Below, in pieces: positions 1 to 7,930 of a stretch of DNA of 64,000 nt. This DNA is from Paraburkholderia sp. UYCP14C (GTDB lineage: Bacteria; Pseudomonadota; Gammaproteobacteria; Burkholderiales; Burkholderiaceae). The first letter of the stretch is position 1; every line of letters starts with the position of its first letter. Position numbers and translations under genes: made by a program. The notes beneath the pieces were generated by a model. That model ran no database searches and was not told where the DNA came from. It saw nothing but the letters and a program-made list of their open reading frames with translations. The stretch covers positions 117,655-181,654 of the forward strand of contig NZ_SELS01000014.1 of the NCBI RefSeq assembly GCF_004197395.1, given 5' to 3'.

Positions 1-942
1 GCGATGAACCGCAAGCTGGTGCGCACCGAGCAGGAACTCGCGCAGCGTCAGCAGGCCAACGACACGCAGGCGAACGAGTTGCGCATCAAGATCGACCAGG
101 CGCTCGCCACCGTGCATCAATCGGACTCGCAGGTCGCGCAGCTCGAAGGCAAGCTCGCCGATGCGCAGGCCGGGCAACAGGCGCTGCAGCAGCAGTACGC
201 GGATCTCGCGCGCAATCGCGACGACTGGACCTTCGCCGAAGTCGGGCAGATGCTGTCGGCCGCGAGCCAGCAGTTGCAGCTGACCGGCAATACGCAGCTC
301 GCGCTGTTCGCGCTGCAAAGCGCCGATACGCGCCTCGCCGCGTCGGACAGCCCGCAGGCGGTCGCGGTGCGCAAGGCGATCGCGCAAGACATCGACAAGC
401 TGAAGGCCGCGCCGTCCACCGATCTCACCGGCCTCGCCATCAAGCTCGACAACGCGATCGATCACGTCGACGCTCTGCCGCTGTCGGGCGAAGCGCCGAT
501 CCCGCATGCGACGCCGCATGCGGCCACGTGGGCCGACACCGCGAAGGTGGCCGCGGCCACCGGCAAGCCGCGCTGGGAAGTGTGGATCGACGAGGTCACG
601 CACGGCATCGGCGAGCAGCTGACGAGCCTCGTGCAGGTGCGTCGCATCGATAACGCCGACGCGATGCTGGTCACGCCGGATCAAGGCTACTTCGTGCGCG
701 AGAACCTGAAGCTGCGTCTGCTGTCGGCGCGCCTCGCGCTGCTGTCGCGTAACCAGACCACGCTGAAGTCCGATTTGCAGGCGGCGCAGTCCGCGTTGAC
801 GCGCTACTTCGACGCGTCGTCGAAAGATACGCAGACGGTCATCGATCTGGTCAAGCAGGTGGACGCCGGTTCGGCCGCGGTCGAGCTGCCGAACCTCGAC
901 ACGAGCCTGCAGGCCGTCAATCAATACCGGAACCGGGGTTAA
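1..942 (+). CDS. hemX: HemX-like protein, C-terminal part (5' end outside the window)
   Basis: The reading frame is already open at base 1, so the gene starts upstream; 313 residues are visible. The first 70 or so residues are rich in Gln, Ala, Leu and charged residues in a heptad-like pattern, as in the coiled coil that follows the single membrane helix of HemX. The rest resembles the conserved HemX C-terminal domain. HemX is an inner-membrane protein encoded in hemCDXY operons and often labelled uroporphyrinogen-III C-methyltransferase, but it lacks the methyltransferase fold and its role in tetrapyrrole synthesis is not settled. The stop lies two bases before the hemY start. Whether it is fused to hemD, as in some Burkholderia, cannot be seen here. 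Confidence 0.85.
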   Translation, partial: AMNRKLVRTEQELAQRQQANDTQANELRIKIDQALATVHQSDSQVAQLEGKLADAQAGQQALQQQYADLARNRDDWTFAEVGQMLSAASQQLQLTGNTQLALFALQSADTRLAASDSPQAVAVRKAIAQDIDKLKAAPSTDLTGLAIKLDNAIDHVDALPLSGEAPIPHATPHAATWADTAKVAAATGKPRWEVWIDEVTHGIGEQLTSLVQVRRIDNADAMLVTPDQGYFVRENLKLRLLSARLALLSRNQTTLKSDLQAAQSALTRYFDASSKDTQTVIDLVKQVDAGSAAVELPNLDTSLQAVNQYRNRG

Positions 943-944
943 TC

Positions 945-2135
945 ATGGCGATCCGGGGACTTCTATGGCTCGCGGCGCTGTTCGCCGTCGCGGTCGTGCT
1001 CGCGGTGGGCGGGCGCTTCGACGCGGGGCAGGTGCTGCTGATCTATCCGCCTTACCGCGTCGACATGTCGCTGAATCTGTTCGTCGTCGGGCTGGTGGTG
1101 CTGTTCATCCTGCTCTACGCGCTGTTGCGCATCATCCGCAATATCTGGCGCATGCCGCAGCGCGTCGCCGCATACCGCGCACGTTCGCGTGTCGCGAAGG
1201 CGCACGCGGCGTTGCGCGACGCGATCGGCAACCTGTACGCGGGGCGTTTCTCGCGCGCGGAAAAGGCCGCCAAGGATGCGCTCACGAACGGCGACAACAA
1301 GGGCGCGGCCGGTTTGATCGCGGCGACCGCCGCGCATCGCATGCATGAGTACGCGCGGCGCGACGAATGGCTCGCGCAGATCGACGAGGCCGACTGGCAG
1401 GACGCGCGCCTGATGGCCACCGCCGACATGCGCGCCGACGGCCGCGACGCCGACGGCGCGCTCAACGCGCTGACCGAGATGCAATCGCAGGGCGCGCGGC
1501 GCATCCACGCGCAGCAGATCATGCTGCGTGCGCAACAGCAGCTGAAGAACTGGGGCGAAGTGCTCAAGCTCGTGAAGACGCTGGAGAAGCGCGAGGCGAT
1601 CCATCCGGCGGTCGCGGTGCGGCTGCGTCAGCAGGCGGCGGAGAATCTGCTGCGCGATCGTCGCCACAACGCGGACGCGCTGCTCGAATTGTGGAGTTCG
1701 CTGTCGACCACCGAGCGTCATTCGCCGCGCCTCGCCGATACCGCCGCCGAACTGCTGGTCGCGTTGAACCGTCCGCAGGAGGCGCGCAAGATCGTCGAGG
1801 AAGCGCTTGCGCAGAACTGGGATGCGCGCCTGTTGCGCCGCTATCCGGATACCGCCGGCGGCGATGCGCTGCCGCTGATCCAGAAGGCCGAGGCGTGGCA
1901 AAAGGAGCGGCCGGAAGACGCGGACCTGATGTTCGCGTTGGGGCGCCTGTGCCTGCATCAGCAGTTGTGGGGCAAGGCGCAGTCGTTCCTCGAGCGCGCG
2001 CTGAAGCTCGCCGACAACGAGACGCTGAAGATCCGCTCGCATCGCGCGCTCGCACGTCTGCACGAGCAGCTAGGCGATGCCGACAAGGCGAGCCAGCACT
2101 ATCGCGAGAGTGCGTTGGCGATGAACGTGACGTGA
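945..2135 (+). CDS. hemY: HemY, heme-biosynthesis-associated TPR membrane protein
   Basis: A 396-residue protein, the usual length for proteobacterial HemY. Two hydrophobic helices (about residues 5-25 and 42-62) are followed by a basic stretch and a soluble alpha-helical region with TPR-like repeats, for example around residues 320-390 (ALGRLCLHQQLWGKAQSFLE). This HemY is unrelated to the Gram-positive coproporphyrinogen oxidase of the same name. It acts in the inner membrane late in heme synthesis, by an unclear mechanism. The start is two bases after the hemX stop, so translation is probably coupled. A strong intrinsic terminator follows at 2193-2225, making this the last gene of the operon. 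Confidence 0.92.
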   Translation: MAIRGLLWLAALFAVAVVLAVGGRFDAGQVLLIYPPYRVDMSLNLFVVGLVVLFILLYALLRIIRNIWRMPQRVAAYRARSRVAKAHAALRDAIGNLYAGRFSRAEKAAKDALTNGDNKGAAGLIAATAAHRMHEYARRDEWLAQIDEADWQDARLMATADMRADGRDADGALNALTEMQSQGARRIHAQQIMLRAQQQLKNWGEVLKLVKTLEKREAIHPAVAVRLRQQAAENLLRDRRHNADALLELWSSLSTTERHSPRLADTAAELLVALNRPQEARKIVEEALAQNWDARLLRRYPDTAGGDALPLIQKAEAWQKERPEDADLMFALGRLCLHQQLWGKAQSFLERALKLADNETLKIRSHRALARLHEQLGDADKASQHYRESALAMNVT

Positions 2136-2192
2136 GTTCGGCGTTTTCGGCGACGCGCTGAAACGCGCAAGCCTCCGTCACCGCTACCTGAT

Positions 2193-2225
2193 GGCCGCAG
2201 CCCCGCGCTGCGGCCGTTTGTTTTT
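2193..2225 (+). terminator. Intrinsic terminator of the hemX-hemY operon
   Basis: A perfect 9-bp stem, GGCCGCAGC (2193-2201) pairing with GCTGCGGCC (2207-2215), has a 5-base loop and is followed by GTTTGTTTTT. It lies about 60 bases after the hemY stop on the same strand. Confidence 0.85.
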
Positions 2226-2368
2226 CCGGCGCCGCGCGCGAGATCAGCTCGCCGCTGCGCGACGCGAGCAGGATCAACAATTCCGGCGTGCGCGATTGGC
2301 GGCGTCGATGACGCCCAGCCGGGCGGCCCGATCCCTGTCACCGACGGAAGGTCTGGACTATCCTACGA

Positions 2369-4165
2369 ATGACAGTACCGCCCACAATCCGTGGCGCGGC
2401 GTCCCCGACTGCGGACATTCCAACCATGGAAGCGGACAGGCCCGTTCCTCACAAAGAACAGACTGCTGCGATCAGCGCACGCCACTGGATGCGCTGGCTG
2501 CCCGGACTGACGGTGCTCAGGACGTACCGGCTGAGCTGGCTGCCGAGCGATCTGACGGCGGGACTGGTCTTGACCACGATGCTGGTGCCGGTCGGGATCG
2601 CTTACGCGGAGGCATCCGGCGTCCCTGGCGTGTACGGTCTCTACGCGACGATCGTCCCGCTGCTGGCGTATGCGCTGTTCGGCCCGAGCCGGATTCTCGT
2701 GCTCGGCCCCGACTCCGCGCTCGCCGCTCCGATACTGGCGGTGGTCGTGCAAATCGCGGCGGGCGACCCGTCGCGCGCAATTGCTGCAGCGAGCATGATG
2801 GCGATCGTGTCCGGCCTGTTCTGTATCGTGATGGGCTTGCTGCGGCTTGGCTTCATCACCGAGCTGCTGTCGAAGCCCATTCGGTACGGCTACATGAACG
2901 GCATTGCGCTCGCCGTGCTGATCAGTCAGTTGCCCAAACTGTTTGCGATCTCGATCGACGAGGGCGGACCGTTGCGGGACATCGTGAGTCTCGTGCAGGC
3001 CATCGCCGACGGCAAGTCCAACTGGTACAGCTTCGCGGTGGGCGCAGGGAGCCTTGTGCTGATCCTGTTTCTGAAGCGCTTCGAAAAGCTGCCGGGCATC
3101 CTGATCGCTGTGATCGTCGCGACGTTGTGCGTGACCGCACTGCACCTCGATAGCGTCGGCGTGAAAGTGCTCGGCAAGATTCCTCAAGGCTTGCCGACTT
3201 TTGCGCTGCCGTGGGTCACCGACGCCGATCTGGTCAAGATACTGCTCGGCGGCTGCGCGGTCGCGCTGATCTCGTTCGCGGATACCAGCGTGCTGTCGCG
3301 GACTTTCGCGGCACGTTTTCGCAGTCGCGTCGACCCCAATCAGGAGATGGTCGGGCTCGGCGCGGCCAACCTTGCGGCCGGCCTGTTCCACGGCTTCCCG
3401 ATCAGCAGCAGTTCGTCGCGCACGCCGGTCGCCGAGGCGGCGGGCGCGAAGACGCAACTGACGGGCGTCGTCGGCGCGCTGGCGGTCGCGGTGCTGCTGA
3501 TGGCCGCGCCCAACCTGATGCGCTACCTGCCCAACAGCGCGCTCGCCGCGGTCGTCATCGCGGCGGCGATCGGTCTGTTCGAGATCACGGACCTGAAGCG
3601 GATCTTCCGCATCCAGCAATGGGAGTTCTGGCTGTCGATGGCCTGCTTTGCCGGCGTCGCGGTGTTCGGCGCGATTCCCGGCATCTGCGTCGCGGTAGTG
3701 ATCGCGGTCATCGAATTTCTGTGGGACGGCTGGCGACCGCACTATGCGGTGCTCGGTCGCGTTGAGGGTTTGCGCGGCTATCACGACCTGCAGCGCTATC
3801 CGCATGCCGAGCGCATCCCCGGACTCGTGCTGTTTCGCTGGGATGCACCGCTGTTCTTCGCGAACGCCGAGCTGTTTCAGGAGCGCCTGCTCGAAGCCGT
3901 CGCGGAATCGCCGGCGCCGGTACGGCGCGTGGTCGTGGCGGCCGAACCGGTGACGAGCGTTGACGTCACCTCCGCCGACATGCTGCGGGAACTGACGCGC
4001 ACGCTCGATGAGCGCGGGATTGCGCTGCACTTTGCGGAGATGAAGGATCCGGTTCGCGACAAGCTCAGGCGCTTCGAGCTGAGCGATCTGCTTGGCGATG
4101 CATGCTTTCATCCGACGGTCGGCAGTGCGGTAGATAGTTATGTCGAGGTGGCTGGGAACGGTTAG
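2369..4165 (+). CDS. SulP-family anion permease with STAS domain
   Basis: A 598-residue SulP (SLC26-type) transporter, predicted to move sulfate, bicarbonate, a dicarboxylate or a related anion across the inner membrane. The membrane part spans about residues 40-460 and includes the family's SRILVLGPDSALAAPI segment and a VPVGIAYAEASGVPGVYGLY segment typical of the first helices. A STAS domain occupies about residues 475-590. The ATG at 2426 is an alternative start that would drop 19 polar residues. The gene stands alone between the hem terminator and a diguanylate cyclase, so the substrate cannot be inferred from context. SulP family membership is confident; the substrate is unknown. Confidence 0.9.
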   Translation: MTVPPTIRGAASPTADIPTMEADRPVPHKEQTAAISARHWMRWLPGLTVLRTYRLSWLPSDLTAGLVLTTMLVPVGIAYAEASGVPGVYGLYATIVPLLAYALFGPSRILVLGPDSALAAPILAVVVQIAAGDPSRAIAAASMMAIVSGLFCIVMGLLRLGFITELLSKPIRYGYMNGIALAVLISQLPKLFAISIDEGGPLRDIVSLVQAIADGKSNWYSFAVGAGSLVLILFLKRFEKLPGILIAVIVATLCVTALHLDSVGVKVLGKIPQGLPTFALPWVTDADLVKILLGGCAVALISFADTSVLSRTFAARFRSRVDPNQEMVGLGAANLAAGLFHGFPISSSSSRTPVAEAAGAKTQLTGVVGALAVAVLLMAAPNLMRYLPNSALAAVVIAAAIGLFEITDLKRIFRIQQWEFWLSMACFAGVAVFGAIPGICVAVVIAVIEFLWDGWRPHYAVLGRVEGLRGYHDLQRYPHAERIPGLVLFRWDAPLFFANAELFQERLLEAVAESPAPVRRVVVAAEPVTSVDVTSADMLRELTRTLDERGIALHFAEMKDPVRDKLRRFELSDLLGDACFHPTVGSAVDSYVEVAGNG

Positions 4166-4261
4166 CGCGTGGTGGGCGCGGCGATGGTCGACGCGTGCCT
4201 CGCTCTGAGGCGCTTGTACGGTGGATTTTCGGACCTGGAGCTGGATCACCGGAGAACAGGT

Positions 4262-5995
4262 ATGCGCGTGCGGTCCGCTGCAGAAACGCGTGCAAAAACG
4301 ACTGCCAAAGAGGTTTGGCACCGCGCCAGTTCACGTCCACGGCGTACCGTGATCCTGTGTTTCGCCGTGGTATTCGTTGTCACCTTGATTCTTGCCGTCC
4401 ACCAATATTTTCTCGTGCGTGCCCGGGAACTCGATAACCGCTCGCATCGACTCGACATTCAGGCGAGAGTTCTGGATGTCGCGGTCCGCAATAACAGGCA
4501 GCACTTGCAGTTTCTTCGCGAGAGTGGCGAGCGGTTCCTCGCGGACCGCGCGGCGCAGCCCGATCGAACTGCGGATGCCTCGGTCCAGGCAGTACTGCAG
4601 GCGCAGGACGAGCGAGTCTGGAATCTTCAGGTCGGCGTTACCGACGCCCCCATCCGGGGTGTCGGCACACAGCAGCTTGCGGTGATTCCCGGTTTGCACC
4701 GCGACGAGCCCAGGTTTCTCGAGGACCTGCGGCTCGCCCAATTGATGAGCCGGCTGCTTGCCGTGCAATTCCCGATGGGCACGGGTCTCGAACGCGCGGT
4801 ATTTGCGTCGCCGACCGGTGTCGTGGTCGCCTACCCGGCCATTGACGACGACGAAGTCGTCCGAATCCTGCAAACGTTCGGCAGTTCGCGCCTGTTGCAG
4901 CTCGCCAACCAGCACCCGCTCGCCTACGAGGTCACTTTCGATCCGATTCGCGGGCGCAAGAATCCGGCAGAACCTCGTCTGCTGTTCGGAACCCCGGTGA
5001 TGAGCAACGGCGTGGTTCGCGGCCTTCTGTTCTTCGTCATCCCGCAACGCATCGTTCAGGATTACCTGCGGACCGACACCACACCGGACGAAACTCATGC
5101 GGTGATCGACCGAAGCTGGACACCGATTGCAACGAGCGGGATCGCCTTAGCCGCGGAGCATGACAATTGGCTCGAGACTCTGCCGCCGCGGTGGCATACG
5201 CTCTCCGCTTCGACGCTGTTTCAAACAGGCACGGGGATGCTGAGTGCCGGGCAGGACTTTCTCTTATTCCGCAAGCTGGAGACGGCCGATCTCTTATTGG
5301 TCGATCATGTTCCCGCTGCGTCCGTATTCCGCGCAGTCGTCCATTTGAGCAGCGCGCTGTTTGCCGGGGTGTGGCTACTCATGGCATTCCTGCTGTGGTC
5401 CACGCTGTTCGTCGTCGACCGCCTTCTCTCTACGCAGATGGCACTCAACCAGCGCTTGCGGGAATTGTCGCTCGCGGACCCGCTGACCGGTCTCGCGAAC
5501 CGCCGTCGTTTGAACGAGGAATTCGGCGCACTGGCGCGGCGCGACGTCGAGCGCCGCATCGCGCTGCTGATGATCGATATCGACCATTTCAAGCGGGTCA
5601 ACGACACCTGGGGGCACGCGGCCGGAGACGAGACGCTGAAGCACCTGGCCGATGTGGTCAAGCTCACCGTGCGCCCGGGGGATCTGATGGCACGGCTAGG
5701 CGGCGAGGAGTTCTGTGTGCTGTTGCCCGATACGAACGCGGACGACGCCGCCCGGATTGCCGAGCGCGTGCGCGAGGCCGTCGCCGGCAATGCCTGCGTT
5801 CTTCAGGAGGCGACGTTGCTGCGTTCGGCGCCGGGCCGTGAAATCCGCTTCACGATTTCGATCGGCGCGGCGGAGAGGATCGCGGACGACTGCCGCGACC
5901 TCGAGCGGCTGATTGCGGTCGCGGACCAGCGACTGTACGCCGCGAAGGCGAGCGGGCGAAACAGGGTGGTGGCATGCGAGTCCACGCAAAGCTGA
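4262..5995 (+). CDS. Membrane-anchored diguanylate cyclase (GGDEF)
   Basis: A 577-residue protein that should make cyclic di-GMP. The start at 4262 follows a GGAG box and begins with a short basic tail before TM1 (about residues 28-50). A periplasmic sensor domain of about 310 residues follows, then TM2 (about 365-390) and a C-terminal GGDEF domain. The active-site loop reads GGEEF, preceded at the correct five-residue distance by RPGD, so the RxxD inhibitory I-site is present. The phosphate-binding DPLTGLANRR and DIDHFKRVND motifs are intact, so the enzyme should be active. There is no EAL domain. The sensor region resembles a double-Cache/CHASE-type fold, and its ligand is unknown. Confidence 0.9.
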   Translation: MRVRSAAETRAKTTAKEVWHRASSRPRRTVILCFAVVFVVTLILAVHQYFLVRARELDNRSHRLDIQARVLDVAVRNNRQHLQFLRESGERFLADRAAQPDRTADASVQAVLQAQDERVWNLQVGVTDAPIRGVGTQQLAVIPGLHRDEPRFLEDLRLAQLMSRLLAVQFPMGTGLERAVFASPTGVVVAYPAIDDDEVVRILQTFGSSRLLQLANQHPLAYEVTFDPIRGRKNPAEPRLLFGTPVMSNGVVRGLLFFVIPQRIVQDYLRTDTTPDETHAVIDRSWTPIATSGIALAAEHDNWLETLPPRWHTLSASTLFQTGTGMLSAGQDFLLFRKLETADLLLVDHVPAASVFRAVVHLSSALFAGVWLLMAFLLWSTLFVVDRLLSTQMALNQRLRELSLADPLTGLANRRRLNEEFGALARRDVERRIALLMIDIDHFKRVNDTWGHAAGDETLKHLADVVKLTVRPGDLMARLGGEEFCVLLPDTNADDAARIAERVREAVAGNACVLQEATLLRSAPGREIRFTISIGAAERIADDCRDLERLIAVADQRLYAAKASGRNRVVACESTQS

Positions 5996-6012
5996 CTCGC
6001 GCTCGAAGGAGC

Positions 6013-6068
6013 GCCGCCGCGAGATTGCGGCGGCCATGTGCGCGCGACCACGTTGGTCGGCGCGCGTC
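6013..6068. other. Hairpins between convergent genes
   Basis: Two inverted repeats lie between the converging cyclase and dehydrogenase genes. The first is a perfect 8-bp pair, GCCGCCGC (6013-6020) with GCGGCGGC (6027-6034). The second has GACCA (6046-6050) facing TGGTC (6054-6058) inside GCGCG flanks. Neither has a T tract, so they may be 3'-end structures rather than classical terminators. Confidence 0.4.
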
Positions 6069-6092
6069 GCCGGTGGACGACGCGCCCTTCGC

Positions 6093-7619
6093 TTAGAAGA
6101 ACCCGAGCGCCTCCGCCTGATAGCTGACCAGCAGACACTTCGTCTGCTGATAGTTCGACAACGCCATCTTGTGCGTTTCGCGCCCGATCCCCGACTGCTT
6201 GTAGCCTCCGAATGCCGCGTGCGCCGGATACAGGTGGTAGCAGTTGGTCCACACGCGTCCTGCCTCGATCTCGCGTCCCATCTTGTAGGCGCGGGTGCCG
6301 TCACGCGTCCACACGCCGGCCCCCAGGCCATAGTACGTGTCGTTCGCGAGTTCGATCGCCTGCTGTTCGTCCTTGAACGTCATCACCGAGGCGACCGGCC
6401 CGAAGATTTCCTCCTGGAACACGCGCATATCGTTGTTGCCGAACAGCATCGTCGGCTTCACGTAGAAGCCCTCGCCGAGACCGGCCCCGGGCGTGGCGCG
6501 CTCGCCGCCGACGAGGCACTGCGCCCCTTCGTCCCGGCCGATGTCGATGTACGACAGGATCTTGTCGAGCTGCTGCTGCGACGCCTGCGCGCCGATCATC
6601 GTTTCGAGGTTCAGCGGATGGCCGGCCTTGATGCGTTGCACACGGGCAATCGCCTTCTCGATAAAGCGCTCGTAGATGGACTCCTGGACCAGCACGCGCG
6701 ACGGGCACGTGCACACTTCGCCCTGATTCAGCGCGAACATCGCGAGACCTTCGAGCGCCTTGTCGAGGAACGCGTCGTCGCGATCGAGCACGTCGGCGAA
6801 GAAGATGTTCGGGCTCTTGCCGCCGAGTTCGACCGTCGACGGGATCAGGTTGTCCGCGGCTGCGTGCAGGATGCGCTTGCCGACCGGCGTCGAACCCGTG
6901 AACGCGATCTTCGCGATGCGCTTGCTGGTGGCGAGCGCTTCGCCCGCTTCCTTGCCGAAGCCGTTGACGATATTGACGACTCCGGCAGGGAACAGGTCAC
7001 CGATCAGCTCGATCAGCACCAGTACCGAAGCCGGCGTCTGCTCGGCGGGCTTCATCACGACGCAGCAGCCGGCCGCGAGCGCGGGGGCGAGCTTCCATGC
7101 GGCCATCAGCAGCGGAAAATTCCACGGGATGATCTGACCCACCACGCCAGCCGGCTCGTGAAAGTGATAGGCGACCGTGTTGTCGTCGATCTCCGAGATG
7201 CCGCCTTCCTGCGCGCGGACGCAGCCGGCGAAATAGCGGAAATGATCGACGGCGAGCGGCAGGTCCGCAGCCATCGTTTCGCGCAGCGGCTTGCCGTTGT
7301 CGATCGTCTCGGCGACCGCGAGCAGCTTCAGGTTCTTTTCCATCCGCTCGGCGACCGCGAGCAGCAGGTTCGCGCGCTCCGTCACCGACGTCTTCGCCCA
7401 TTTGCGGCGCGCCGCGTGCGCGGCGTCGATGGCGAGATCGATGTCCGCGGCGCCCGAACGGGGCACGCGACAAAACGGCTGCCCGTTGATCGGCGACACG
7501 TTGTCGAAATAGTCGCCGCCGACCGGCGCGACCCACTTGCCGCCGATATAGTTTTCGTAACGCTGGCGATACGGATATTCGATGTCGATGCCGAGGGCTT
7601 TCAGGTCAAATGGATTCAT
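6093..7619 (-). CDS. NAD-dependent aldehyde dehydrogenase, AcoD/ExaC type
   Basis: A 508-residue aldehyde dehydrogenase, probably oxidising acetaldehyde or another short aldehyde to the acid with NAD+. Length and ends match the AcoD/ExaC group: the N-terminus begins [11 protein letters not shown] and the C-terminus ends in [10 protein letters not shown]. The group's catalytic cysteine motif [11 protein letters not shown] is present, as are the ELGGKSP glutamate motif and the FTGSTPVGK nucleotide-binding turn. The start was placed at 7619 because GGAGACA lies just upstream; in-frame starts further out lack this. The gene is divergent from an AcoR-type activator, and a candidate sigma-54 promoter precedes it, suggesting induction by acetoin, ethanol or a similar compound. 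Confidence 0.92.
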   Translation of the reverse strand: MNPFDLKALGIDIEYPYRQRYENYIGGKWVAPVGGDYFDNVSPINGQPFCRVPRSGAADIDLAIDAAHAARRKWAKTSVTERANLLLAVAERMEKNLKLLAVAETIDNGKPLRETMAADLPLAVDHFRYFAGCVRAQEGGISEIDDNTVAYHFHEPAGVVGQIIPWNFPLLMAAWKLAPALAAGCCVVMKPAEQTPASVLVLIELIGDLFPAGVVNIVNGFGKEAGEALATSKRIAKIAFTGSTPVGKRILHAAADNLIPSTVELGGKSPNIFFADVLDRDDAFLDKALEGLAMFALNQGEVCTCPSRVLVQESIYERFIEKAIARVQRIKAGHPLNLETMIGAQASQQQLDKILSYIDIGRDEGAQCLVGGERATPGAGLGEGFYVKPTMLFGNNDMRVFQEEIFGPVASVMTFKDEQQAIELANDTYYGLGAGVWTRDGTRAYKMGREIEAGRVWTNCYHLYPAHAAFGGYKQSGIGRETHKMALSNYQQTKCLLVSYQAEALGFF

Positions 7620-7672
7620 CACTTGTCTCCGTTTTGTGATGGTGATCGGGTGACTGCACGGGACCACATGAG

Positions 7673-7687
7673 GCACGAACCGTACCA
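7673..7687 (-). promoter_or_regulatory. Candidate sigma-54 (-24/-12) promoter for the aldehyde dehydrogenase
   Basis: Read on the minus strand, the site is TGGTACGGTTCGTGC. Compared with the consensus TGGCACG-N4-TTGC it differs at two positions and has the correct 12-base offset between the GG and GC. Transcription would start near 7662, giving a leader of about 42 bases. An AcoR-type sigma-54 activator is encoded immediately upstream in the opposite direction. Confidence 0.6.
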
Positions 7688-7739
7688 ATGCATCGAGGTG
7701 CGAAATTTCAGGAGATGCGGTGGGCCGGATAGGCGGAAG

Positions 7740-7756
7740 TGTTCCGTTCTGGAACA
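7740..7756. promoter_or_regulatory. Palindrome, probable upstream activator site
   Basis: TGTTCC (7740-7745) and GGAACA (7751-7756) form a perfect inverted repeat with a 5-base spacer. A further half-site, TGTTC, sits at 7774-7778. It lies about 55-80 bases upstream of the candidate -24/-12 element, where enhancer-type activator sites are often found. Binding by the neighbouring AcoR-like protein is inferred. Confidence 0.5.
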
Positions 7757-7930
7757 GTTGCGCGGGCAGCGGGTGTTCAGAAACGCCGCAGATTCACCCG
7801 CCGCTGACGCAGATCAAGGATGCGGGTCTGCGCGGGGGTGCCGCAGGGGGCGGGCGGAGTGGCAAAGGTAGTATTCTGTTGACACGCATCAAAGCGCCCG
7901 GCACGACCTTGGCGCATTCAGGAGGAGACA

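Noticed and set aside
2363-4321. Long open frame on the minus strand opposite the SulP gene
   Set aside because: Its translation is rich in Arg, His and Gln without any domain, as expected for the antisense of a GC-rich gene; the plus-strand frame has clear SulP and STAS signatures.
7690-7712. Minus-strand TCGCACCTCGATGCA as an alternative -24/-12 element
   Set aside because: It lacks the invariant GG and its spacing is one base short; the site at 7673-7687 fits better.
5913-7871. Long plus-strand frame opposite the aldehyde dehydrogenase
   Set aside because: It overlaps the whole dehydrogenase gene on the other strand, lacks any domain and has no ribosome site.
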